NCBI RefSeq assembly: GCF_027921745.1
Contig: NC_079240.1
Span: 2,039,001 to 2,103,000 of the forward strand
Length of the DNA: 64,000 bases
Source of the DNA: Schizosaccharomyces osmophilus
Taxonomy: Eukaryota; Ascomycota; Schizosaccharomycetes; Schizosaccharomycetales; Schizosaccharomycetaceae
Direction of reading: 5' to 3'
A program made the translations under genes and the position numbers. Position 1 is the first letter of the stretch. Every line of letters begins with the position of its first letter. Below, piece after piece: positions 1-10,262 of this stretch. The notes under the pieces are model-generated. The model made no database searches. It was not told where the DNA came from and saw nothing but the letters and a program-made list of their open reading frames with translations.

Positions 1-344
1 TAAGGAATGAAGGGAGCTTTTTTCTTTTAAAAAAAAAAATGTTTACTATCTTATTTGGTTTCAGCTTTGCTTTCCTTGAACAAACCGAATCAGGCTATTT
101 TCTGGAAGATGGGCGAGCGAAGCCAAATTTCTCAGACCATACAACAGCAAACAATCGACTTGATATATTATAAAGGCTTTCGGGATTTTTTTTCTATATT
201 ATAAGAAAAAAATGAAACATACCTTCTACCAGCTTTGAAGCCGAATAGCTTTTCCATTATATGCAACAACTTTGACAATTCGACTTTTTGAACTACGTCA
301 ATCTATAATATTTAAAAAATAAATAACATACAGGAAATGTTAGG
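1..344. other. intergenic, upstream of ppk34
   Basis: AT-rich sequence with an A-run near position 31. I see no ORF, tRNA or clear promoter motif beyond general AT-richness. It presumably holds the ppk34 promoter and leader. Confidence 0.5.
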
Positions 345-1617
345 ATGGAAACAGAGAAACAAATAAACAACGTTGAAGAATTCTTGACATTACCACTTTC
401 TGATACGAGTCCTTTGACGGAGGGACCAGACGAAGAAGAAGACTTTGGTTTTGCTACAAATGAGTATTTTGCTCATAGCATCATTGGACGTGGTTCTTCC
501 AGTACCGTATGGTTGGCTACGAAAAGTTCTACCAATGCTGAATATGTAAGCGCAGCAGCGTTGTGCAAACTAATTCACTTTACATCAAGCAGCTAACGAA
601 ACGATTACTTTTAGGCAATTAAAGAATTCCGTAAAAGTCTTTTGCGCCGCCAGAAAAGAACCGATTTGCTTTATGGTACAAGCAAGCAAGGTGAAAGGGT
701 TCCTTTAGATCGTGTATCTTTGGAGAAAACACTGCTTCAAGACGAGCAGGCAGACCCATTTTGTTATATACGAAATGAGCTTAACATTGTTCAGTCATTA
801 AATCATCCAAACATCGTCAAAGTAGTGGAAGTCATAAATAATGAATATATGGATATGCTACTTGTCGGTATGTGAGGGGAAATACAGCTCCCTTTGCTTT
901 TTAAAATGCTAACTGTTTTACTTAAAAGTATTAAATTACTGTCCTAATGGAAAATTGGCCTCTGTTGATCATGGTATATCTTTCTCTGCATTTCCAGAAG
1001 AGCGTTGCCGATTTTACTTTCGTCAGCTTGTAATTTGTGTCGATTACAGTATGTTTATATAACTATTTTAAATTCGCGTTACTAATGAATCCAACTATAG
1101 TCCACAGAGAAAACGTGGTCCATAGAGATATAAAACCTGACAATATTTTGTTGGATGCTGCTCGAAATTTATGCCTTATTGATTTTGGACTAGCAGAGTT
1201 CCTTCCAGCGGATGGTATGGTCGATGTTGTATCCTCAACACCAGCTTTTATGGCACCTGTAAGTAATTCTTCTTCTTTCAATCGCTAATGTCTAGGAACT
1301 ATTGCTTTGTCCCCATCAAAAAGTGGATGGTAGAAAAACCGATTTCTGGTCTATGGGAGTTACCCTGTATGTTTTGGCTTTCGCAAAGCTTCCTTTTTCC
1401 GGATTTTCAATTGCTGAAATGATTACAAACATAAAAGAAAAAGAGTAAGTTGACTCTTCTGATTGCAGAGTAATTATCATTAACAAGGATTACTAGTCTT
1501 GATATACCTAGTCACGCAAGTGATAATCTTCGAAATGTACTAAAAAAACTACTCGAAAAGGATCCTCAACTAAGAATAGACACTCAAGAATTATTGAAGG
1601 ATCCCTTCGTAGCGTAG
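345..1617 (+). CDS. ppk34: CaMKK-like serine/threonine protein kinase (Ppk34-like)
   Basis: Six exons joined by phase: 345-545, 615-867, 929-1048, 1101-1258, 1296-1444, 1497-1617, giving 333 residues. What is seen: glycine-rich loop IIGRGSSSTVW near residues 46-56, the ATP-binding lysine in AIKEF (K70), a basic insert at about 76-115 of the kind CaMKK enzymes carry in the N-lobe, catalytic HRDIKPDN with D201, DFG at 219-221, and MAPELL. The chain stops soon after the kinase fold, so no long regulatory tail is visible. Family knowledge: CaMKK kinases phosphorylate the activation loop of AMPK and related kinases. The AMPK beta subunit gene lies two genes downstream. The neighbours Pbn1 and Amk2 match the order I recall for S. 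pombe SPCC1919.01 to .03c, which is why I prefer Ppk34 over the larger Ssp1. Intron 2 has a good CTAAC branch site at about 909. Confidence 0.82.
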
Positions 1618-2045
1618 TAAGAATCCTTCAATTCTAGAAATCCGAACGAACAAGGGAAATGGTGGTTTATATACGTATACTATTTATTTATTTATGAATA
1701 AAAGTGCAATGCAGCATTCCAACTTTTGATTTCACATTTCGCTTTGGAGTTGGCAATCTCTACCACAGCTTTCTGTGGCATTGTTATTCTCATGATTAAT
1801 GATTTAGTGATTTATTTTCCTTGATTTTTATATACCAAAAATGGGTTTTTATTAGAATGAAAATTATGGTTGATAGGCAGTAACATTGCAGAAAAAAGGT
1901 ACTGGATATTCATTGATTTTCTGGCACGCTTGTATTAATTAAAATTCTTTTCATTTTTATCGCTGAGAGTTTTTCTTTATGGTGTGGATGTGTTCCAAAC
2001 AGCATGTTTATCCTATGATACATAAACCCACTCTGGTGTTTACAG
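1618..2045. other. intergenic / uncertain 5' part of pbn1
   Basis: AT-rich gap. A possible first pbn1 exon starts at ATG 1858 and ends at a weak 5' splice site near 1879 (GTAACA), joining to an acceptor TTTACAG ending at 2045. Nothing else is recognisable. Confidence 0.4.
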
Positions 2046-2076
2046 AATCATTCTACGAGCACTTGAAGTACAAACA

Positions 2077-3213
2077 ATGCAGTTACTTAATGAATTAAAG
2101 TCCTTTTTTAATAAAAAAATTCCATCTGCTTCATTAGATTTCGGATCTGACTCTAAAGTTGCTGGTAAATTTGCTGTTATACTTGAAAACGATGTATTAC
2201 CAATAGGCTTCTGGACTTTTGTAGACAAAGACACTTTAGACTCGTACGTCAAAATCTATCAAATACTGATTATTTTGCTAAATAAATAGAAACGCTTTGA
2301 AAGCAATTCCTTTTCTTCGCAATGAGAGCTTTCTAGAAAATCAAAAGGTACATTCTTTTCATGATATTGAATTAAAAATACTTACTGACTCACTTGAAAC
2401 ATGTAGGATAAGTGGATGTATTTTAAAGAAGAAAATATCCGATATTATGATTTATCAGAAGCCATTAATGAATCAACTACTCATGGTGGCATAAATACAA
2501 GTGGATACTGGGAGGAAACAACCAAGTCCTGGAAGGTAATGGATATCAATACTAGGAACACGGACTTAAAGAATGCATATGCTGCAGAATTGGAACAACC
2601 GATAGGCTTGCATCCTAAATTACAGGTGAACTTGAAAAACTTGAAGCCGCCAAACAAACAATGTACTTTACGAGGTGTTCTCTATTTGCCCTCGACATTA
2701 TTTGTTGACCAATATGAATTATCTTCTATGGCTGAAATGAGAGCCGGGAACTTGGATCAAATTCTTAGGATTTTTGGTGAAACAGACTTAGAGGCCCCAA
2801 CTTATACTCTTCCCGGTACAGGAAGCATTTTATGGTTCCAGGTCTTTTTAAACGGAACAACCCGTCATAATCATGATCTCCGACTGGAGCTTCCCTTACA
2901 CACACGTTATCAGTTACCCACGAAAGGAGCTGTTTATGCAAATACAAGCTTTTATTCACCTAGTTTTTATTGGGATTGTTCCAGCAGAAAGATTCCTATA
3001 GAGGAAGAGTCTCTTTCAAACTTACTTTTCAATCGTTTTGTATCTCCCTTAAAATCACTTGGACCTCCCAGTCTAGTCATAACAATTCCAACCGCCAATG
3101 TTGAGCATGAGCAAATGGTTCGATGGATAACCAACACAGTGATTCTTGGAATGTTTTTCTACATTGTACAATTTCTTTTACGAAAACTTAAGGGACACTT
3201 AAAACAGTTATAA
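2077..3213 (+). CDS. pbn1: GPI mannosyltransferase I subunit Pbn1 (PIG-X)
   Basis: Coding segments 2077-2243, 2290-2347 and 2407-3213 join in phase through two short introns (GTACGT...TAG and GTACAT...TAG). Recognisable Pbn1 blocks are QPIGLHPKLQVNL, a TLRGVLYLPSTLFVDQYE-like block, the DLEAPTYTLP stretch and LHTRYQLP, which matches the conserved P-H-x-R-Y motif of PIG-X/PBN1. A single C-terminal membrane segment (about the last 30 residues) precedes a short basic tail, as expected for a type I ER membrane protein. Known role: Pbn1 stabilises the Gpi14 mannosyltransferase that adds the first mannose to GPI precursors in the ER lumen. The N terminus is unsettled. The frame stays open upstream to an acceptor at 2045, so an extra 5' exon near 1858 may exist. 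I give the first in-frame ATG in the confident exon. Confidence 0.8.
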
Positions 3214-3371
3214 TAGTGACTTCAAGAACATGTATATATCATCTTTGTCATTAATGTTACCAGAGAATAATCATTAGCCTTCTAATAATTTTAATATGTT
3301 ATGAAAAGCATATACGATAGCTATTCAAGAAGCTAAATATAAAGTACGGGTAGCGAATAGCAATAAAGTCA

Positions 3372-4524
3372 TTACACATCAAAATTCTTAAACATGGCGG
3401 TAGTAACGTACTGTATGGTTAGAGAAGTCTAAAATAAGGAACTTTACAAAAGCATACCTTCCGATGATAGCGCGTAGTTGCACTCAAAGCCAAAACACCC
3501 ACTTGGGTATTAGCAGCAGCTAAGTGATTTAAAACGACATGATTCGGATTTGGAAGAACAGATTGGTCTTCTTTGTAAGCAGTATTAGAGTTTAAAATGC
3601 ATTTCTCCAGATGAGGAGGTAACGAAGGAGGCTTAGGGAGTTTCATTTCGGTTAGAGAATTACTCGAAAGAAAAGATGGTATCTCAGAAACGTATTTCTC
3701 GGAATCTGGCTCTTCACTTGGAGGAAAGTTAGTTTGCACTTGGCTCAGTCTCTGATCAAGGCCAGTCTCGGCACCTTCGTTGGCTTCAACCTCAAGATAA
3801 TTGTATAGGTTTCCTTCAGCATCTGTGGCGGTGGGAAAATCTGAAGAGCAGCACCAGATACCATCTACGAGGAATTTAAATCGTTGGGTTCCGGGGCGTA
3901 GCTGTAATACTAGCGTATAATCCTCGCTAATTGAACATTATTAGTACATGGATTCAAATATCTTCTTACGTTTTAAGCAATTGGATCTTCTTTTTCCATT
4001 TTGAAAAAGATCCCGTAACATAGATGATTTCACCTCCGCCTCTCCAACGAAGAACAGCAGGGACGTAAGGACCTAATAACCAGTTAATGAAAACTCTTTG
4101 TTATCTCAAGATTAGAAAAGTGGAATAGGACAAAGTCCATCCATAAACCGAAAGGAGTATATTTTTCCATTGAGTATGAGCAACATACCATTATATGGTT
4201 CTCTTTTAGTAGAAGAGTGAGAGCGGCGCTTGTTTCGTCCGGCAGCGGCCGTGGCACTTTGAGCGCCATCGGTTGCACCGGCGGTACTAGAATTGTCATC
4301 CATAAGGTCGGCGTCCTGATTGAGATCATCTGGAGCAATACTAATCATGCTTTGGGTTCTGTGAGGGACTGACTCGGGCTTTTCTGGTGTGGCTGGTTTG
4401 TTTACACTTTGGGCGTTACGTGACATAGCCGAGTCACCTAAAGAATAAGTTAATAATTTGTTCAATTCTTTTAGATAAAGTAAAAGTAATTTTCCTTACC
4501 TTCTTGAGACTGAGCATTTCCCAT
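3372..4524 (-). CDS. amk2: AMP-activated protein kinase beta subunit Amk2
   Basis: Five exons on the minus strand: 4524-4500, 4437-4189, 4072-3970, 3926-3458, 3410-3372, totalling 294 residues. The start MGNAQSQEG has a glycine at position 2, which suits N-myristoylation of AMPK beta subunits. The middle carries a glycogen-binding CBM48 fold (PAVLRWRGGGEIIYVTGSF, then RPGTQRFKFLVDG, then a tryptophan). The C-terminal ASC domain includes PKPPSLPPHLEKCILN and ends in a short last exon YVTTAMFKNFDV. Known role: scaffold joining the catalytic (Ssp2) and gamma (Cbs2) subunits of the heterotrimer. All intron phases agree and the length is close to what I recall for S. pombe Amk2. A nested hairpin lies just upstream in the presumed leader. 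Confidence 0.93.
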
Positions 4525-5570
4525 ACTGACTGAATTTGAATAAAGTCGTTAGCAGCTAGGTTCAAGCTAGGCAAGGCTCGGTTCTACCTCTCATATAGGT
4601 AGGGGTAGTGCACAAGATCATGTGGTAGAACGATAATATATTAATTATGATTATATTTCAACCCAAATAACTATATAGTTTTTATAATAATAAACAGTAT
4701 GATGGAAATTGAAGAATGAAAGTGTAATGAATGGTTTGAGTACAAGTGTTTAGCAAAATTGATTCATTTGTTTGAAATGCTTCAAGATATTTGACATTGA
4801 TTTAACCTTGGATCTCTTGTAAGCCGCATATAATGTTAGGATTTGTTTCTAGGTTCAAACAACTATCATTTGAATTCATTTTGAGAGAACTATGATGATT
4901 TATATAATGTCAAAATACTTCTTTGGTATTGCTGGGATTTTTAGAGTGGAATCCTTCAACGACAAAGACATGAGTAAAAAAAAAAAACAAAAAAAACAAA
5001 AAAAAAAAGAAGACTTAAATATACGAGCCAATAACAAAACAACAATTCGGCCTATTTCCATAGTCACTGTTTTATGTTCCTGCTTTGTGAATTTTATCTC
5101 AATGCATACTATACCAGACATGGAATCGTGATGAAGCAGAATTTTAGTTTATTTCCTTTACTTTTCTTTTTTTTTTATCTTTACTCGCATTTCACTCCTT
5201 TTTATTTTTATTTTTATATTATTATCGTTTGAGATGTAAATAAACATTTACGTTTGCGAGTAACATAGAGTGAACAATTCTTTCGTTTCAACATCGTAAA
5301 GAAAATTCAATTACAACAGTTCAAAAGAGAAGGATTTAAATCGTATTATTTGATTTTTATTTTTGTTTTTAAAAGCTTCTTAGTCCTTTTTTCTGTTCAT
5401 TTGTATAAGCTTGCTGCATAAGACATTTCTTAAGTTGGCATAAAGTAAGATTCGTTCGAGGATTACGCAGCTTTGGAATTCATCCAGAGTTTTTATACTT
5501 TTTGCTTCTTAATATTTTAGGATTTACTTCGTTTCCCAGAATTGGACGAGCTGGTTGAATTCTTGTGACA
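4525..5570. other. intergenic amk2 / coq11 gap (divergent)
   Basis: About 1 kb between divergent genes. It holds a nested stem-loop at 4581-4631, A-rich runs at 4978-5010, and a pyrimidine-rich stretch at 5155-5215. Both strands carry 70-80 codon ORFs over the A-runs, but these are low complexity and I do not call them. This gap also marks a change of syntenic block relative to S. pombe (c1919 group to c1840 group). Confidence 0.5.
4978..5010. repeat. A-rich low-complexity tract
   Basis: Near-pure adenine run interrupted by single C residues. It explains the lysine-rich spurious ORF in this place. Confidence 0.85.
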
Positions 5571-6404
5571 ATGAAACTGGTTGTTTTAGGTGGATCTGGG
5601 TTCCTTGGCCATAATATTTGTAAGCTTGCCGTTGCAAGAGGGCATCAAGTTGTGTCTGTGTCTCGAAGAGGACGTAGTGGTGTTCAATTTAAAGAACCAT
5701 GGATGGAAAAAGTCCATTGGGAACAAGCGGATGCAATGAAAGACCCCCATTCCCTTCTTCCATTTGTTCAAGGTGCTTTTGCTGTTGTAAACACAGTCGG
5801 AATTCTTATGGAATCCAACTATAAGCAAGCACTTGAAAACCCAAGAGGTTCCATTCTTCAACTCGTCAAGAACTTGAGAGGCAATGTTTTTCAAGGATCT
5901 GAAAACCCATTGAAGAAACCCCCTTCTCCATCTGTTCCTCCTGCTAAGCCAAGTCTGAAATTTGAATCCGTCAACCGAGAATTGGCTATCAATACAGCCA
6001 ATGTAGCGGCTGAAGCCCATGTCCCCGTATACTGTTATATTTCCGCTCATGCATCTGTTCCTGGACTGGATCCAAGATATATAAGTACAAAGAGACAGGC
6101 TGAGCGTGCGATTTCTAACATCCCGAAGATACGATCCATCTTTGTACGTCCTAGTTTTATGTACGATGCCCATGATCGACCTATATCGGGTATCTTTGCT
6201 CCGTTTCTAAAAATATCCTCTGGGATTAATCATTTCAGCTCTGGATTATTTGATTTTCTTGGCGCTGCTTCTGCTGAGCCCTTGCCTACTTGTGATGTCG
6301 CAAAAGCTACTCTTGAAGCTATCCTTGATCCTGCCAAATCTGGCCCATTGGGAATACAAGAGATTAAAGAATTGGCAAATCGAAAACATCCTTCTTCTAC
6401 TTGA
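5571..6404 (+). CDS. coq11: Coq11/NDUFA9-like NAD(P)-binding reductase
   Basis: Single exon, 277 residues, ATG at 5571 (MKLVVLGGSGFLG). The N terminus has the Rossmann dinucleotide motif GGSGFLG at residues 7-13, followed by an atypical short-chain dehydrogenase fold with VVNTVGILME and YISAHASVPG. The final stretch LGIQEIKELA is typical of NmrA/NDUFA9-like proteins. The classical YxxxK is weak (YISTKRQAE near residue 167), as in this subfamily. Known role of the yeast relative (YLR290C/Coq11): a mitochondrial matrix component of the coenzyme Q biosynthesis complex. No intron is needed. An antisense 195-codon ORF over it is a shadow. The assignment to Coq11 rather than another NDUFA9-like member is by overall resemblance and neighbourhood. 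Confidence 0.75.
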   Translation: MKLVVLGGSGFLGHNICKLAVARGHQVVSVSRRGRSGVQFKEPWMEKVHWEQADAMKDPHSLLPFVQGAFAVVNTVGILMESNYKQALENPRGSILQLVKNLRGNVFQGSENPLKKPPSPSVPPAKPSLKFESVNRELAINTANVAAEAHVPVYCYISAHASVPGLDPRYISTKRQAERAISNIPKIRSIFVRPSFMYDAHDRPISGIFAPFLKISSGINHFSSGLFDFLGAASAEPLPTCDVAKATLEAILDPAKSGPLGIQEIKELANRKHPSST

Positions 6405-6770
6405 ATCAACAAATCCTGAAGAGGAGTAGCCGAAATTCACCAACGATTCATTTTATATATATCTTCCAAGTACGTCAACGATATTGCTTATTTCTTCTTT
6501 ACTTTAACGTATAATTACGAATTCCTTTTTATTTTACACTTCTTTTTTTATGATACAATTGGCAATGAAATGGATTTCGATATTTCGCTTTGTTTATTTC
6601 TTACTTTCTTAATTTTCATTAGTCATCTTTAAATGGATTTAGCACCATACTTCAACGAGCTACATATTAATCCCAGTGTACAAACGAACTCATTTTGTAC
6701 AGTAAAAGTGTACAGGAGGTTCTTTAAGGACAGGTGTCCAACTTGACGGTTTTTCGTTATTTATAAGACG
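6405..6770. other. intergenic, upstream of PDI-like gene
   Basis: AT-rich, with T-rich 3'-end-like sequence after the Coq11-like gene. At 6677-6701 there is a TGTACAAA / TTTGTACA inverted repeat, with a third TGTACA core just downstream, 70-95 nt before the next ATG. Confidence 0.5.
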
Positions 6771-8381
6771 ATGGGTTTGTCAGTCGGATTCATAAAGCGC
6801 CTGTTTCTTTGTTTTTGTTTCTATTCTATTGTTTTGCAAAGTTCCTCTCAGGTCATACCCTGGACTAGTGATAACCTGAAAGCCATTGAAGACGAAAAGG
6901 ATGATAATAATGATTTTTTAGAAAGTACTCTTTTAGATGCTGTTTCAACGAAGGAAAAACGATTAATTAACACTGAAGCTGAGGCTCATGATGAACGAAC
7001 GTCTCAGTTAATTATCTATTTTAATGAGATAAATTTCGATCAGCTAATCAGCAATGTATATTTGTCTTTTCGACAGAATGGATTCATTTTCTTTGTGTCA
7101 AATGACAAACAATGCTCCACTTGCCAATTTTATGCCCACAATGCAGCTTCTGCGTTTGTAAAGTTAGTAAAGGAATATAAATCAGGAATTTCTTTTTATT
7201 TATTTGATTGCAGCTCTAACCCTTCTTACTGTGAACAAGAGTTGGGAATTCATGCATACCCTACCTTAGCCTACTATCATAATATGGGTGATTTTACCTT
7301 TTTCAACAGTCATACGCCTTTTAAAGTCCTCAAAAAAATTGCAGAAACGGTACGCCCATTAAATAACTTGGATGGAAAACCACATATCGAAGATGTGGTT
7401 CGTTTAAAAGAGTTAGAGTCTCTAGAAAATAGATACCCCGTTTTTTTCTTGTACTTACATGATTATGGATCAACTTCTGAAGATTTTGACTATTTACGAA
7501 TGTTCTCTCGTTCTCTAGCTGGCTATGCTCCCATCTTTCGATCAGATGATTTAAATCTGGCTAAACATTACGATATTACTCGACTTCCTCACCTATTGGC
7601 CGTACGAAATGGGATTCCTTTTTCGTATCCGGCAAAGTACGTCTCCTGTATGCGCAATACCATCCGTATGTGCTCATGGGCTGCCAAACAAAAATACGCT
7701 CTTGTCCCAGAGCTAACCCCCGAATTTGCAAAAACAATAGACGAAGGTGCATATTTGGCTATCGCCTTAATAAGTCCTACTTCGCGTGACATCGAAAGCA
7801 ACGATTTGCATGATGTTCAGACAATCGCCAAACAGTGGATCCAAACTTTACGGTCTAATGAGCGAAGCCAATTACTTCAGGCTCGTAAAGAATGGTGGGA
7901 CTATGTCAAACGCCTAAAGGCGAAAGGTTACCAAGATATTGCTTCTCGTGCCTCTCATCCTTTACCTCTTCCCGAGAATAAGAAGATAACATTCGTCTGG
8001 CTGAATGCTCTTCATTGGAAATCATGGCTTAGTGATATGTTTTCCATCAAGTCTATACCCCAGTCACGATTCCTCTTTGTTCATCCATCAGGATTAAACT
8101 ATTGGGATCATTCTGAAGACGGTACATTACTTACATTAGATCAGCCTTCGCACATCGTACATACAGCTTTGGGTGTTTCATCTATTGAGGGTCGACCTCC
8201 TCATCACAAGTTAACAGTCAGCCGTGAATACTTTTGGCTCATACAAATCAAAGAGTTTTTAGCGTTTTATCAGATATATCTTTGGCTTCTCACTGCCTGT
8301 TTTATCCTTGTGGTTTATTGGCCTTCTGTCATTACATCTTTGAAGCAACGTTCGCTACAACATTTTAGGAAAAGCATTTGA
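6771..8381 (+). CDS. thioredoxin-fold ER membrane protein, PDI-like
   Basis: Single exon, 536 residues. An N-terminal signal sequence is visible (residues about 1-25, MGLSVGFIKRLFLCFCFYS). A thioredoxin-like domain follows with FIFFVSNDKQCSTCQFYAHN near residues 103-122. Its active site reads CSTC instead of the PDI CGHC, so a full oxidoreductase activity is uncertain. A second redox-inactive thioredoxin-like region follows (about 200-320). A membrane segment near residues 497-520 is followed by a short cytosolic tail ending RKSI, which resembles a dilysine ER-retrieval signal. The overall plan, luminal thioredoxin domains plus one C-terminal span, is that of Eps1/TMX-type proteins. It corresponds, as I recall, to the S. 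pombe predicted PDI SPCC1840.08c. Confidence 0.75.
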   Translation: MGLSVGFIKRLFLCFCFYSIVLQSSSQVIPWTSDNLKAIEDEKDDNNDFLESTLLDAVSTKEKRLINTEAEAHDERTSQLIIYFNEINFDQLISNVYLSFRQNGFIFFVSNDKQCSTCQFYAHNAASAFVKLVKEYKSGISFYLFDCSSNPSYCEQELGIHAYPTLAYYHNMGDFTFFNSHTPFKVLKKIAETVRPLNNLDGKPHIEDVVRLKELESLENRYPVFFLYLHDYGSTSEDFDYLRMFSRSLAGYAPIFRSDDLNLAKHYDITRLPHLLAVRNGIPFSYPAKYVSCMRNTIRMCSWAAKQKYALVPELTPEFAKTIDEGAYLAIALISPTSRDIESNDLHDVQTIAKQWIQTLRSNERSQLLQARKEWWDYVKRLKAKGYQDIASRASHPLPLPENKKITFVWLNALHWKSWLSDMFSIKSIPQSRFLFVHPSGLNYWDHSEDGTLLTLDQPSHIVHTALGVSSIEGRPPHHKLTVSREYFWLIQIKEFLAFYQIYLWLLTACFILVVYWPSVITSLKQRSLQHFRKSI

Positions 8382-8749
8382 AATAATACTTTGGCATATT
8401 AATATTAATATTACTATTAAGCGTCTCTACATATTCGCTTCACAAAAGTTTCCATTTAATTTTCGTCTGGTTTATTTTATGTTCCGATCAAATGGTTGTC
8501 TACCATAGATTTTTCTGATGTATATAATAAAAGTTTCCTACTCGCTCTTTTCTTTTTTTTTTTTTTTGTTAGTTTATAAGCGCGCTATATGCCTCCATAC
8601 AAATAATAGGTATAGCTTCAACTAAATCATATAAAAGATACTGTTTTTTTTTTTTTTTTTTTCTCGATTAAGGTTCATTTCAATCCAAATTCGCTTACAA
8701 GCCTCAACGTAAAACCAAAGCTTTGTTTTCAGACTACCGTTCTGCACAA
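8382..8749. other. intergenic
   Basis: Contains two poly-T tracts (about 8550-8568 and 8644-8662) typical of 3' ends and promoters here. No other feature is seen. Confidence 0.5.
8644..8662. repeat. poly-T tract (19 nt)
   Basis: Uninterrupted thymine run about 90 nt upstream of the phosphatase start; possibly nucleosome-excluding promoter DNA. Confidence 0.9.
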
Positions 8750-9826
8750 ATGTCGAGAATACCAGAGATTAGGCGATCTCCATTAGTGTCTTTATTTCGA
8801 ACGCTTACTTTTGGAATTACTATTGCTTTATTCATAAGATATGCATTGGCCAAATTGGATATAAATAAGGTTTTGAACATCAAACAACCAGACCTGAATA
8901 TTTATTTTGACCTTCCAAATAGAACGATAGGGGACTTTCCTGTAAGAGTTTATGCAATTGGTGATATCCACGGAGATTTCAATAACGCCCTCGACATCCT
9001 TTCTGCTGCTGGAGTGGTATCTCCAGTATATCCTTTTGAATGGACTGCGGGTAATGCAACCTTGGTCCAAACGGTGAGTATTTCGTATTAGTTAAAAGAG
9101 AATGGAAAGTCTAATTATTATTTTTAGGGAGACGTGGTTGATCGTGGTCCGGATACCAGATTTCTTTTCAAATGGTTTGATGAATTAAGCACCCAGGCAG
9201 AGCAACAAGGAGGACGAATCGTTCGCTTACTTGGAAACCATGAGTTTATGAATGCTAAGGGTGACTGGCGTTACGTTCATTATGGAGACCTTGTCTCATA
9301 CCCGGAACCCTATATAGAAAACCGTAAATACGATTGGGGACCTGAGGGGGAGATCGGTGATTTACTTATAACTAAGTACAATGTGACTTTTAAAGATGAG
9401 ACTAGCAGATCCCATTTTATGCATGCAGGATTGTCTCCAGAATGGGGTTTAAAAGAGGACTTTGTTAATTCTATGGGGCATGAAGTCTTGGAGATGTTTA
9501 TGAAAGCTGAAGAATTACCGGATGAATTGAAGGGATTTTGGGGGATAAAAGGCCCTATGTGGTACAGAGGATATGCTCAACTTCCTATGGAAATTGCTTG
9601 CGAAGTGGCATCTAATGTTACGAAGGCTTTAAATGTTGATCGTTTGGTCATGGGGCACACGCCTCAGTTTTCAGGAATTCGTAGTCGTTGCAATGGCCAA
9701 ATTGTTTTGATCGATACTGGATTGTCTACTGCATATTCGGGGGAACGTGCAGTGTTGCGAATCCTTCAAAATGAACGAACGAATATCGTAGAAGCTGTTT
9801 ACAGAGATCGTGTTGTTAAGCTATAG
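8750..9826 (+). CDS. Shewanella-like (bacterial-type) PPP phosphatase
   Basis: Two exons, 8750-9073 and 9128-9826, separated by a 54-nt intron, 340 residues. PPP metal-binding motifs are intact: GDIHGD (71-76), GDVVDRG (109-115), GNHEFMN (144-150), then KGDWRYV, HAGLSPEW and MGHTPQ. The GNHE-x-MN with GDxRYV combination is the signature of Shewanella-like/ApaH-like phosphatases of bacterial origin, not PP1/PP2A. A hydrophobic stretch at about residues 18-35 should act as a signal anchor, putting the catalytic domain on the lumenal side of an internal membrane. Yeast Ppn2, a vacuolar polyphosphatase of similar layout, is a possible functional parallel, but substrate cannot be told from sequence. 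It corresponds, I believe, to S. pombe SPCC1840.07c. The start is the first ATG after a T-rich leader. Confidence 0.8.
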
Positions 9827-10262
9827 CCTGCTCTATGATTTGCCTAAGGACGAACAACTGAAAGAAGGCACCCAACCCCAACACATTATATATTTTCGTT
9901 CATTACCTTCTTCTTTTATAAAAAATTTCGATTGCCTCGCATTTTAATCCTCATATATAATATCACATTTTCTTCACCCCTTTATGGGAAAACCTACTAC
10001 TGAACCTTGCAATCGCTGGTCAACTGACTACCTGTTTAAACCCTTTTTTTTTAATTTGCATAAGTTTTTTTATAACTTCAATCAATCATACTCTTCTGCA
10101 TTTGCTTTTCTTCTCGTTTCCTCAAACATATATATTTGTTTATGTTACTCCAGCACAAGTAACAACAATTAAGGAACTTCACCGTTGAGATTCAATAATT
10201 TCACTATACTTATAAAGACATAGAGAAGAACCCGAGTTCCTGCCAACAGCGATATACTCAAA
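9827..10262. other. intergenic, upstream of atp5
   Basis: T-rich 3' flank of the phosphatase gene and presumed atp5 promoter. A 62-codon ORF here is T-rich and unconvincing. Confidence 0.5.

Noticed and set aside
4892-5131. 79-codon plus ORF in the amk2/coq11 gap
   Set aside because: Depends on A-runs giving Lys/Gln repeats; no conserved feature.
5586-6173. 195-codon minus ORF inside the Coq11-like gene
   Set aside because: Antisense shadow; the plus-strand product has clear Rossmann motifs.
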